Shown here: piece after piece, positions 7,202-14,017 of the stretch
Position numbering within the stretch: the stretch's first letter is position 1
How the letters are laid out: each line of letters starts with the position of its first letter
NCBI GenBank assembly: GCA_946619065.1
Contig: CAMOLY010000016.1
Span: 1 to 14,031, forward strand
Reading direction: 5' to 3'
DNA: 14,031 nucleotides
From: an uncultured Clostridia bacterium
Lineage (GTDB): Bacteria; Bacillota; Clostridia; Oscillospirales; Oscillospiraceae
The notes under the pieces: model-generated
The model's input: only the letters and a program-made list of their open reading frames with translations
What the model was told of the DNA's origin: nothing
Databases searched by the model: none
Position numbers and translations under genes: made by a program

Positions 7202-9463
7202 ATGGACGTTTTTTCCCGATATGCGCCGCTGGTGCAGGATTATATCTACCGAAGCGGCTGGCAGAATCTGCGGGGCATCCAGGTGGCCGCGGGAGAGGCA
7301 ATCTTCGGCACGGACGACAACGTCCTGCTCTCGGCCTCCACTGCCTCCGGCAAGACGGAGGCCGCCTTCTTCCCGATCATCACCCTTCTTTCCGAACATC
7401 CGCCCGCCTCGGTTGGCTGCCTCTACATTGCCCCGCTCAAAGCGCTGATCAACGACCAGTTTCTCCGTCTCAACGACCTGCTGGACGAGGCGGAGATCCC
7501 GGTCTGGCACTGGCACGGAGACGTTTCCGACTCCCACAAGCGGAAGCTGATGAAGCACCCCTCCGGGATTCTGCAGATTACGCCGGAATCTCTGGAGGCA
7601 ATGCTGATCCGCCGCCACGGGGAGATCGGCCGCCTCTTCGGCGACCTGCGCTTCATTGTCATTGACGAAATCCATTCCTTCCTGCGGGGCGACCGGGGCA
7701 TGCAGGTCTTCTGCCTGATCCAGCGGCTGGAGCGGCTCACCGGGGTCCATCCGCGGCGGATTGGTCTTTCCGCCACCATCGGCGAGCCGGCGGCCGTGGG
7801 CCGGCTCCTCTCGGCCGGTACCGGGAGAAAAACCGTGATTCCCCAGGCGAAGGCCCCGGGGATGCGGTGGCGGCTTTCGGCGGAACACTTCTACAAGACG
7901 CCGCCCCAGGCCGCGGAGGCCGATCCGGTGGACGGAACGCCCGTCCCGCCGGTACAGGCAGATCCCGCCGAGGCCCCGGACGACACGGCGCCGGCCAGCG
8001 CGGATCCGGGCTACGCCTACATCTTCGAGCACACAAAGGGGAAAAAATGCCTGGTCTTCTCCAATTCCCGGGAGGAGTGCGAGGAGGCGACCTCAACGCT
8101 GCGCGGCTACTGCGAGGCGCAGCACGAGCCGGACCGCTTTTTGATTCACCACGGCAACCTCTCGGTGGCCTATCGCGATAGCGCGGAAATGGCGATGAAG
8201 GACGAGGACACGGCGCTGACCACCTGCACGACCGCGACGCTGGAGCTCGGCATCGACATCGGAAAGCTTGAACGCGCCTTCCAGCTCGGCGCGCCGTGGA
8301 CGGTCTCCGGTTTTTTGCAGCGCATGGGCCGGACCGGCCGGCGCGGGGATCCGGAGGAGATGTGGTTCGTGCTCCGGGAGGAGCACGCCGAGGCCCGGGC
8401 CGTTCTGCCCGAGACCGTCCCATGGGAGCTGCTGCAGTGCATCTCCCTGGTTCAGCTCTATCTGGAGGACCGCTGGGTGGAGCCGCCCCGGGAGGGACGT
8501 CTGCCCTTCTCCCTGCTCTACCACCAGACAATGAGCACTCTGGCCTCCCTGGGCGAGATGAGCCCGGCGGAGCTGGCCTCCCGGGTGCTGACGCTGGCGC
8601 CGTTTGGGAACATCGGGTCCGAAGACTACCGGCTTCTGCTGGAGCATTTGCTGGAGACCGATCAAATCCAGCGCACCGAAAACGGCGGGCTGATCGTCGG
8701 TCTGGCCGGAGAGCGGGTTGTCAACAATTTCAAGTTCTTCGCTGTCTTCCAGGAGAACGAGGAGTACACAGTTCGCTGCGACTCCCAGGAGCTGGGCACC
8801 ATCGTCAAGCCGCCCCCCGTCGGAGACAAGATTGCGATTGCAGGACGGGTCTGGGTCGTGGAGGAGATCGATCTGCAGCGCCGCGAGGTCTACTGCTATC
8901 CGGTCAAGGGCACGATCCCTGCCTATTTCGGGGACGTCCCCGGTGATATTCACACGAGAATCCTGGAGCGGATGCACCGGCTAATCTCCCAGAAGGAGCC
9001 CTATCCCTATCTGCGCGCGAACGCGGCGGCACGGCTGGCCGGGTTCCGGAGAGACGCCGCCCATATCGGGCTTGCAGACCACCCGCTGGTCTGCCTCGGC
9101 GGGAGCATGTACTGTCTCTTCCCCTGGCTGGGGAGCTACGCCTTTTTGGCGCTGGAGCGCTTTCTGCGGCTGAAATGCGCAAAGCGGCTCAAGCTGCGGG
9201 GATTCAACGCTGCCCGGCCGTTCTTCATGCAGTTCAGCATGGAGGCAACTGAAGAGGAGTTCTATCAGGTGCTCCGCGAGGAGGCTGCGAAGGACTTCTC
9301 CCCGGAGGAGCTGCTCTTTCCGAAGGAGGTCCCCGTCTTCGACAAATACGACGAATATCTGCCCGAGGCTCTGGTCCGGCGCGGCTTTGCCTGCGGCGTG
9401 CTGGACGTGGAAGGCATGAAGGCCAGGATCCGGCAGATGGGTTCGGTTTGGAACGGGCTGTGA
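7202..9463 (+). CDS. Lhr-like DEAD/DEAH-box helicase (BrxHI-like partner)
   Basis: A 753-residue superfamily 2 helicase. The first RecA domain has Q27 in a Q-motif position, Walker A ASTASGKT (45-52), IAPLKAL (76-82), ITPESLEAML, the DEIH box (155-158) and SAT (190-192). A proline/alanine/aspartate-rich linker (about 225-265) precedes the second RecA domain, which has CLVFSNSREECEE, TATLELGIDIG (344-354) and QRMGRTGRRG (373-382). The C-terminal half (about 400-753) contains a winged-helix-like region and a beta-rich part (KPPPVGDKIAIAGRVWVVEEID) like the Lhr core. It is shorter than full Lhr (about 1500) and resembles the Lhr-type helicases of BREX type 2. AGGAGG overlaps the preceding gene's stop and sits 5 nt before the ATG, indicating coupled translation. 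Probable action: ATP-driven 3'-5' movement along nucleic acid. Confidence 0.9.
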   Translation: MDVFSRYAPLVQDYIYRSGWQNLRGIQVAAGEAIFGTDDNVLLSASTASGKTEAAFFPIITLLSEHPPASVGCLYIAPLKALINDQFLRLNDLLDEAEIPVWHWHGDVSDSHKRKLMKHPSGILQITPESLEAMLIRRHGEIGRLFGDLRFIVIDEIHSFLRGDRGMQVFCLIQRLERLTGVHPRRIGLSATIGEPAAVGRLLSAGTGRKTVIPQAKAPGMRWRLSAEHFYKTPPQAAEADPVDGTPVPPVQADPAEAPDDTAPASADPGYAYIFEHTKGKKCLVFSNSREECEEATSTLRGYCEAQHEPDRFLIHHGNLSVAYRDSAEMAMKDEDTALTTCTTATLELGIDIGKLERAFQLGAPWTVSGFLQRMGRTGRRGDPEEMWFVLREEHAEARAVLPETVPWELLQCISLVQLYLEDRWVEPPREGRLPFSLLYHQTMSTLASLGEMSPAELASRVLTLAPFGNIGSEDYRLLLEHLLETDQIQRTENGGLIVGLAGERVVNNFKFFAVFQENEEYTVRCDSQELGTIVKPPPVGDKIAIAGRVWVVEEIDLQRREVYCYPVKGTIPAYFGDVPGDIHTRILERMHRLISQKEPYPYLRANAAARLAGFRRDAAHIGLADHPLVCLGGSMYCLFPWLGSYAFLALERFLRLKCAKRLKLRGFNAARPFFMQFSMEATEEEFYQVLREEAAKDFSPEELLFPKEVPVFDKYDEYLPEALVRRGFACGVLDVEGMKARIRQMGSVWNGL

Positions 9464-9469
9464 GCAATT

Positions 9470-9501
9470 CCCGCATGCGATGGTTCGCATGCGGGTTTTT
9501 T
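9470..9501 (+). terminator. Strong terminator of the TerB/BrxD-like/helicase operon
   Basis: A perfect 11-bp stem CCCGCATGCGA (9470-9480) / TCGCATGCGGG (9485-9495), loop TGGT, then six T. It lies 6 nt after the helicase stop codon and closes the operon. Confidence 0.95.
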
Positions 9502-9506
9502 ACGCG

Positions 9507-9534
9507 CTGAAATCCGGAATTGATAATGTAAAAT
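9507..9534 (+). promoter_or_regulatory. Possible promoter of the VTC/DUF4956/CotH operon
   Basis: CTGAAA (9507-9512), 16-nt spacer, TAAAAT (9529-9534), just after the preceding terminator and about 54 nt before the VTC gene start. Match is moderate; an alternative -10 GATAAT overlaps (9522-9527). Confidence 0.4.
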
Positions 9535-9587
9535 TAAGGTTCATACGCTGTAATAGCAGTAACCCCAGCGCCTGCTGCGGAGAGAGG

Positions 9588-10268
9588 ATGGATGCCTTGA
9601 AATACCGCCACGAATGGAAGCACGAGATCAGCGCACTGGACCGGCTGGTCCTGTTGGCGCGACTGTCCGCCGTGATGAAGCCGGACCCCCACGCCGTCAA
9701 CGGGTCCTATCGGATCCGAAGCCTGTATTTTGACACGCCGGAGGACAAGGCCCTGCGGGAGAAGATCGACGGGGTCAACGCCCGGGAAAAGTTCCGCATC
9801 CGTTTTTACAACGGAGACACCTCGTTTCTTATGCTGGAAAAAAAGAGCAAGCTGGGCGGCCTTTGCGCCAAGGAGAGCTGCCGCCTGTCCGCCGCCGAGG
9901 CGCAGCGGATCGTGGACGGCGATGTCAGCTGGCTCCTGTCCGCGGACCGGCTCCTGTGCCGGGAGCTGTACGCCAAAATGAAGGCCCAGAGACTCCGGCC
10001 AAAAACCATCGTCGACTATCGGCGGGACCCCTTTGTCTTTGCGCCGGGGAACGTCCGCGTGACCATCGACTACGACATTCGCACCGGAGACTTTCGCACC
10101 GATTTTCTGAATCCCGAAACGCTGACACTCCCCGCGGGAGACGCGCCGATCATCCTGGAGGTCAAATGGGACACTTTTCTGCCGGATCTCGTCAAGGACG
10201 CTGTCGGGCTTCCGGGCCGCAGGGTCTCCGCCTTCTCAAAATATGAACAATGCCGGGTGTACGGCTGA
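9588..10268 (+). CDS. VTC-domain polyphosphate polymerase-like protein
   Basis: A 226-residue protein covering the VTC catalytic tunnel domain alone, with no SPX or transmembrane part. Visible conserved stretches are YRHEWKHEI (6-14), RIRSLYFDTPEDKA (from 42), KFRIRFYNGD, LEKKSK (83-88), IVDYRRDPF, VTIDYDIRTG and ILEVKWD (189-195): a ladder of basic and acidic residues lining the ATP/metal/polyphosphate tunnel of the CYTH/TTM fold. The family makes polyphosphate from ATP. The start ATG at 9588 is preferred, with GGAGAG 5 nt upstream; an in-frame ATG at 9480 would lie inside the upstream terminator. It is first in a three-gene run with DUF4956 and CotH genes, a combination often seen in Clostridia, suggesting the polymer is made at the membrane. 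Confidence 0.9.
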   Translation: MDALKYRHEWKHEISALDRLVLLARLSAVMKPDPHAVNGSYRIRSLYFDTPEDKALREKIDGVNAREKFRIRFYNGDTSFLMLEKKSKLGGLCAKESCRLSAAEAQRIVDGDVSWLLSADRLLCRELYAKMKAQRLRPKTIVDYRRDPFVFAPGNVRVTIDYDIRTGDFRTDFLNPETLTLPAGDAPIILEVKWDTFLPDLVKDAVGLPGRRVSAFSKYEQCRVYG

Positions 10269-10294
10269 ATTCTAACAGATAGGAGTCAATCACT

Positions 10295-10996
10295 ATGCCG
10301 ATTCATTCGATCATGACCGACAGCATTTCCTTCAAAGACATTTTCAAGTCCAGCTTCCTGGAGAACATCACCGCTGTCAGCGTTCTGGATATGGCGCTGA
10401 CCATTGCGCTCGCCTTTGGCATCGGCCTCTTCATCTTCTTCGTCTACAAAAAAACCTACCAGGGCGTCATGTACTCCTCATCCTTCGGCACGACGCTGAT
10501 TGCTCTGACCATGATCACCTCCCAGGTCATCCTGGCGGTGACCTCCAACGTGGTCCTCTCCCTCGGCATGGTGGGCGCTCTGTCCATCGTCCGCTTCCGC
10601 ACCGCCATCAAGGAGCCCCTGGACATCGCCTTCCTGTTCTGGTCCATCGCGGCCGGCATCATCCTGGCCGCCGGCATGATCCCGCTGGCCGTCATCGGCA
10701 GCGTCATCATCGGCCTGATCCTGCTGTTCTTCGTGAACAAAAAGCCCCATAAGAACCCCTATATCGTCGTCCTCTCCTGCGAAAGCCACGAAGCGGAGCA
10801 GGTCGCCATGGCCTTCCTCAACGAGCGCGTGGAGCGCTGCGTGGTGAAATCCAAGTCCGCGCAGAACGGTCTGATCGAGCTTAACATGGAGGTCCGACTG
10901 AAGAACGACAACACCGATTTCGTCAACGCGCTCTCCGACCTGGAGGGCGTCAGCAGCGCGGTCCTCGTCAGCTACAACGGCGAATACATGGGATAG
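10295..10996 (+). CDS. DUF4956 membrane protein
   Basis: A 233-residue protein with about four transmembrane helices (31-51, 65-84, 110-128, 129-147) and a soluble C-terminal domain (about 150-233). The family signature GALSIVRFRTAIKEP (94-108) lies between helices 2 and 3 and identifies DUF4956. The tail (IVVLSCESHEAEQ; LNMEVRLKNDN) looks like a small ferredoxin-like alpha/beta domain as found in MgtC/DUF4956 relatives. AGGAG is 10 nt before the ATG. Function of the family is unknown; repeated pairing with VTC genes suggests it serves as membrane partner or channel for the polymerase, which is inference. Confidence 0.92.
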   Translation: MPIHSIMTDSISFKDIFKSSFLENITAVSVLDMALTIALAFGIGLFIFFVYKKTYQGVMYSSSFGTTLIALTMITSQVILAVTSNVVLSLGMVGALSIVRFRTAIKEPLDIAFLFWSIAAGIILAAGMIPLAVIGSVIIGLILLFFVNKKPHKNPYIVVLSCESHEAEQVAMAFLNERVERCVVKSKSAQNGLIELNMEVRLKNDNTDFVNALSDLEGVSSAVLVSYNGEYMG

Positions 10997-11008
10997 GAAG
11001 AAGATATT

Positions 11009-12922
11009 ATGTCAACCAGCAAGCATGTGGACAGATTCTGTCTTGCCGCTGTTGCCGTCACCCTCGTCCTGACGATCCTTTTCATGTGCGGCGGATCCCC
11101 GGGACTGAACACCGCGAAGAAAACCATGAAATATGAGCGCACCCTGTTTGATTCCTCCCGCGTCCACAAGCTCGACATCGTCATGGAGGACTGGGACGCC
11201 TTTCTCGAGACCTGCGAGAACGAGGAATATGCCGCCTGTACGGTGGTGGTGGACGGGCAGAAGCACAAAAACGTCGCCATCCGTGCCAAGGGCAACACCT
11301 CTCTCTCCTCGGTGCGGTCCATGGGCAGCCGGCGCTACAGCTTCAAGCTGGAATTTGACCACTACCAGAAGGGAAAAACCCTGGACGGTCTGGATAAGCT
11401 CTGTCTGAACAATCTGATTCAGGACAACACGATGATGAAAGACTATCTGGTCTATCAGATGATGGCCGACTTCGGCGCGGACAGTCCCCTCTGCTCCTTT
11501 GTGTGGATCACGGTCAACGGCGAGGACTGGGGGCTCTATCTGGCCGTGGAGGGCGTGGAGGACAGCTTCCTCGCCCGGACCTATGGCTCCGACGCCGGAG
11601 AACTCTACAAGCCGGACAGCATGAGCTTCGGCGGCGGCCGCGGGAACGGCAGGGACTTCCGGATGAATGACCTGGACCCGGAGGGCCGCGAGAATCAGGA
11701 TGTCAGCCTCCCCCAGGGCGGTCAATTTCCCGGTCAGCCCGGAGACGGTCAGCAGGGCGGCTTCCCCCAGGGCGGTCAATTTCCCGGTCAGCCCGGCGTG
11801 GGCGGGCAGGACGGTCAGTTTCCGGGACAACACAGCGAGGGCCGCCAGGGCGAGGGTCCCGAGGGCAGCATGGGCAGCGACGACGTCAAGCTGAAGTACA
11901 TCGACGACGACCCGGACAGCTATGCAAACATCTTTGACAACGCGAAAACCGACGCATCCGCCGCAGATCAGAAGCGGCTGATCGCGTCTCTCAAGCAGCT
12001 CAGCGCAGATACAAACTTAGAGGACGTCCTCGACACCGACGAGGTCCTGCGCTACTTTGTGGTCCACAACTTCGTCTGCAACGGCGACAGCTACACCGGC
12101 AGCATGATCCACAACTACTATCTGCACGAAGCAGACGGAAAGCTGGCCATGATCCCCTGGGACTACAATCTGGCGTTCGGGACCTTCCAAAGCGCGAACG
12201 CATCGTCCGCGGTGAACGCCTCCATTGACAACCCTGTCTCCGGCAGCATGGACGACCGGCCGATGGTGGGCTGGATCTTCTCGGACGCAGGCTATACAGA
12301 GCAATATCACGCCTTGTTCAAAGACTTTCTCGACCGCTGGTTCTCCGACGGCCAGCTTGAGAAGCTGATCGTGGAGACCGAAGCCCTGATCCGGCCCTAT
12401 GTGGAACAGGATCCGACGAAATTCTGCACCGCGGAGGAATTCTCCAAGGGTGCGGCTGCGCTGAAGCAGTTCGTTTCCCTGCGCAGCGAGGCGGTTCGCC
12501 GTCAACTGGACGGAGACAGCACCGCCGTGGACACAACCGGTCTGACGCTCTCCGACATGGGCAGCATGGGCGGAGGCGGCGGCCCCGGCGGCGGAGAACA
12601 GCCCAACGGCTTCACACCCGCGGGGCGTCCCGGCAATTCGGGCAGAGGCGAAGGTTACCCGGATCCAGGCGTGGCCCCGCAGAATCCCGGTGAAGCGCTG
12701 CAGAATTCGGGCGGGAGGCCGCAGAATTCGGGCGGGAGGCCGCAGATGCAGGGCGCTTCCGCCGGACGAGGCTCCGAGGGACAGAATCAGCCTCCCGACG
12801 GCATTGGCACCGCCGGCAACACGCAGGACGGCGGAAGCGAAAGCAGCTGCTGGATCCTGGTCGCCGCGTCCGCTCTGGCGCTGGCAGCCGGCTTGGCCAT
12901 CGCTGTGAAAAAGAAGGCCTGA
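11009..12922 (+). CDS. CotH-kinase family protein with repeat-rich extracellular segments
   Basis: A 637-residue protein. A transmembrane helix at about 10-28 precedes the CotH domain, seen from IVMEDWDAFLETC, VAIRAKGNTSLSS, KLCLNNLIQDNTMMKDYLV, GLYLAVEGVEDSFLAR and the signature MIPWDYNLAFG (381-391), whose aspartate is presumed to bind metal at the active site. CotH proteins are atypical protein kinases first known from spore coats. A Gly/Gln/Pro-rich insert (about 235-290) interrupts the domain, and a second Gly/Pro/Gln-rich block (about 515-600) leads to a C-terminal hydrophobic helix (about 611-631) ending in KKKA. Both helices suggest the kinase domain lies outside the membrane, anchored at both ends. 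Start ATG follows AGGAAG by 8 nt, 12 nt after the DUF4956 stop. Likely acts with VTC and DUF4956; the substrate is unknown. Confidence 0.92.
   Translation: MSTSKHVDRFCLAAVAVTLVLTILFMCGGSPGLNTAKKTMKYERTLFDSSRVHKLDIVMEDWDAFLETCENEEYAACTVVVDGQKHKNVAIRAKGNTSLSSVRSMGSRRYSFKLEFDHYQKGKTLDGLDKLCLNNLIQDNTMMKDYLVYQMMADFGADSPLCSFVWITVNGEDWGLYLAVEGVEDSFLARTYGSDAGELYKPDSMSFGGGRGNGRDFRMNDLDPEGRENQDVSLPQGGQFPGQPGDGQQGGFPQGGQFPGQPGVGGQDGQFPGQHSEGRQGEGPEGSMGSDDVKLKYIDDDPDSYANIFDNAKTDASAADQKRLIASLKQLSADTNLEDVLDTDEVLRYFVVHNFVCNGDSYTGSMIHNYYLHEADGKLAMIPWDYNLAFGTFQSANASSAVNASIDNPVSGSMDDRPMVGWIFSDAGYTEQYHALFKDFLDRWFSDGQLEKLIVETEALIRPYVEQDPTKFCTAEEFSKGAAALKQFVSLRSEAVRRQLDGDSTAVDTTGLTLSDMGSMGGGGGPGGGEQPNGFTPAGRPGNSGRGEGYPDPGVAPQNPGEALQNSGGRPQNSGGRPQMQGASAGRGSEGQNQPPDGIGTAGNTQDGGSESSCWILVAASALALAAGLAIAVKKKA
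11711..11796 (+). repeat. 54-nt direct repeat in the CotH gene
   Basis: Two copies, 11711-11742 and 11765-11796, are identical over 32 nt and spaced 54 nt apart (18 codons). They encode PQGGQFPGQPG twice, with a third degenerate DGQFPGQ nearby. Likely to change copy number by slippage or recombination. Confidence 0.9.
12700..12741 (+). repeat. 21-nt tandem repeat in the CotH gene
   Basis: Two adjoining identical 21-nt units, 12700-12720 and 12721-12741, encode a seven-residue unit (QNSGGRP). A diverged unit precedes them. The block sits in the linker before the C-terminal membrane helix. Confidence 0.9.
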
Positions 12923-12966
12923 TCGGACTATCATTTCGCCTTCGGCAGGCAAGGCGCAGAAAGTAT

Positions 12967-13031
12967 CGGGGACGGTCCCCTGTGTTATGGTGATTGAAAT
13001 GCCACGAACGCAGAGAACCGTCCCTTGTGTT
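12967..13031. repeat. Inverted pair of GGGACGGT repeats
   Basis: The first copy has a palindromic GGGGACGGTCCCC (12968-12980) followed by TGTGTT. The second (about 13007-13024) is in reverse orientation, so GGGACGGT (12969-12976) pairs with ACCGTCCC (13017-13024) and the inner bases pair further with wobbles. This resembles a doublet of REP-like elements. It begins 44 nt after the CotH stop, with no gene in it, and might double as a weak transcript end. Confidence 0.7.
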
Positions 13032-13075
13032 TTTATTTCTGCCATAGATTTAATTGCAAAATATTCCATCTATAG

Positions 13076-13104
13076 TTGCATATTTTTCATTCGTATGATA
13101 AAAT
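13076..13104 (+). promoter_or_regulatory. Promoter-like sequence inside the repeat region
   Basis: TTGCAT (13076-13081), 17-nt spacer, TAAAAT (13099-13104), with TGA just before the -10 as an extended element. It points to the hairpin at 13119 and the short open frame after it; no confident gene follows. Confidence 0.5.
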
Positions 13105-13118
13105 TATTATGAGGATAC

Positions 13119-13147
13119 GTGTCAACGGGGACGGTTCTCATTGACAC
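13119..13147. repeat. REP-like hairpin repeat, copy A
   Basis: GTGTCAA (13119-13125) and TTGACAC (13141-13147) form a perfect 7-bp stem around a 15-nt loop containing GGGGACGGTTCTC. The same loop core is found at 13333-13359 with a different stem. Confidence 0.8.
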
Positions 13148-13154
13148 ATTATAG

Positions 13155-13167
13155 TCAATCAGGGGAC
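13155..13167. repeat. Truncated REP-like repeat
   Basis: TCAATCAGGGGAC is identical to the left half of the copy at 13333, after which the sequence diverges. It looks like a broken copy lacking its right arm. Confidence 0.55.
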
Positions 13168-13217
13168 TGCACCGGCGAGAAGGACCCATTTTGGTGGAGG
13201 AGGTAGAGCAGCATTAT

Positions 13218-13373
13218 ATGCGACTCTTAGATAAAGACTCCGTTTGTAAAGAAGTTATCATCGGAAGGGATACTGCACGCATTATTATTCTTTGGACTGC
13301 GGATTTGTTGTTTTGGTTTGGGCCCTTATTCATCAATCAGGGGACGGTTCTCCGATTGAACCGCCAATCATAG
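13218..13373 (+). CDS. Doubtful short open frame, possibly a gene remnant
   Basis: From an ATG at 13218, or in-frame TTG/GTG at 13191-13196, about 51-60 codons are open. A GGAGGAGG stretch lies 12-15 nt before the ATG and a promoter-like sequence lies upstream. The peptide (MRLLDKDSVCKEVIIGRDT...) is not recognised. Its last 15 or so residues are coded by the repeat at 13333-13359, which argues against an intact original gene. It may be a decayed gene cut short by the repeat, or chance. Confidence 0.2.
   Translation: MRLLDKDSVCKEVIIGRDTARIIILWTADLLFWFGPLFINQGTVLRLNRQS
13333..13359. repeat. REP-like hairpin repeat, copy B
   Basis: TCAATC (13333-13338) and GATTGA (13354-13359) form a perfect stem around a 15-nt loop that shares GGGGACGGTTCTC with the copy at 13119. 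The stem sequence differs from copy A while pairing is preserved. Confidence 0.8.
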
Positions 13374-13459
13374 AACACCACATGCCGCAAAGCCGCGCAC
13401 GAAACACATGAGTGAGCGCATAGAATCGGCCTGTAACCATTTTGTAACCCTCACACGCA

Positions 13460-13488
13460 TTAACCGTCCCCTACTACTATACTACTAT
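13460..13488 (+). promoter_or_regulatory. Weak candidate promoter for the small membrane protein gene
   Basis: TTAACC (13460-13465), 17-nt spacer, TACTAT (13483-13488). It is about 110 nt before the ATG and its -35 lies within a repeat core. Alternative AT-rich -10 sequences follow (TATATA), so the call is weak. Confidence 0.3.
13461..13472 (-). repeat. REP-like core in reverse orientation
   Basis: TAACCGTCCCCT is the reverse complement of AGGGGACGGTTA, the same core as the other repeats, without an obvious stem. It marks the right limit of the repeat-bearing stretch. Confidence 0.6.
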
Positions 13489-13597
13489 ATATGAAATATG
13501 TTGTAGAGGACATCGGACATCAATAGACAACAAGATTATTGAAAGAGCGCAACATGTTGATTTTGGAGCTTCAGATAGGATCTGGGGGATCTTTTAA

Positions 13598-14017
13598 ATG
13601 AAACGATTTCACAATCTATTTGTTCTTTTGGCAATTTTCTCAATTATTCTGGGAATTGTAATCTTCAACTTTTGTACCCACAACATTTATGATATAATGA
13701 GTTTTACTCCAAAAACGGCGCTAAGTTCTTTCATCTCGCTGTTTGTGACCATTTTTACAACCGCATTCTGTTACTTCCCTTCATTACACAAAAAGAATCT
13801 CACGGCCGTTCAATTGATTGTCAGCACTATTTACTTTTTGAGATGGGTTATCATTGCAATCAATAAATCCCACTATTTTGCTTCGCTTGTTTCTGAACAG
13901 TTTATTCGCAAAGAAATAAACCTGTATCTCCAGGCAATTATCTTTGGAAATCTGATTTGGGGATTCGCGCTAGCTGGGCTATCGATTATTACGATTGCAA
14001 AGCACCAAAAGCATTGA
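13598..14017 (+). CDS. Small AT-rich four-helix membrane protein, unrecognised
   Basis: A 139-residue hydrophobic protein with four predicted transmembrane helices (about 7-25, 41-60, 69-88, 112-134), a basic start MKRFHN and a basic end KHQKH. I recognise no family. Codon use is AT-rich (many AAA, TTT, ATT), unlike all genes before it, which suggests acquisition from elsewhere. A GGGGGATC sequence about 9 nt upstream may serve as ribosome site. A 15-codon open frame from 13554 ends in TGA overlapping this ATG as ATGA, which could couple translation or be chance. Size and topology would suit an immunity or transport-accessory protein, but that is speculation. Confidence 0.65.
   Translation: MKRFHNLFVLLAIFSIILGIVIFNFCTHNIYDIMSFTPKTALSSFISLFVTIFTTAFCYFPSLHKKNLTAVQLIVSTIYFLRWVIIAINKSHYFASLVSEQFIRKEINLYLQAIIFGNLIWGFALAGLSIITIAKHQKH

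Larger units (their letters stand above)
12923..13597. other. Repeat-rich stretch without a confident gene
   Basis: About 675 bases between the CotH gene and the last gene. It holds at least six full or partial copies of a GGGACGGT-type repeat in both orientations, one good promoter-like sequence, one doubtful short open frame and a CTACTA-type short repeat at 13471-13487. Base composition drops from GC-rich to AT-rich across it. No transposase for the repeats is present. Confidence 0.8.

Noticed and set aside
4305..9463. A complete BREX system
   Set aside because: No pglX methylase, pglZ phosphatase-like, pglW/pglY or brxC genes are present; only BrxD-like and helicase components are seen.
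7151..9490. Several 200-290 codon frames on the minus strand and other plus frames across the helicase gene
   Set aside because: All overlap intact helicase motifs and show Arg/Pro/Gly-rich shadow composition.
9480..9587. Upstream extension of the VTC protein to an ATG at 9480
   Set aside because: This start would lie within the preceding operon's terminator hairpin and the extra 36 residues do not resemble the family; the ATG at 9588 has a ribosome site and begins the conserved domain.
12017..13069. Minus-strand frames opposite the CotH gene (also 11012-11833)
   Set aside because: Antisense to conserved CotH motifs, no domain, one starting within the repeat region; composition shadows.
12967..13472. 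CRISPR array
   Set aside because: The repeats are short, in both orientations, unevenly spaced and differ in their stems; there are no cas genes.
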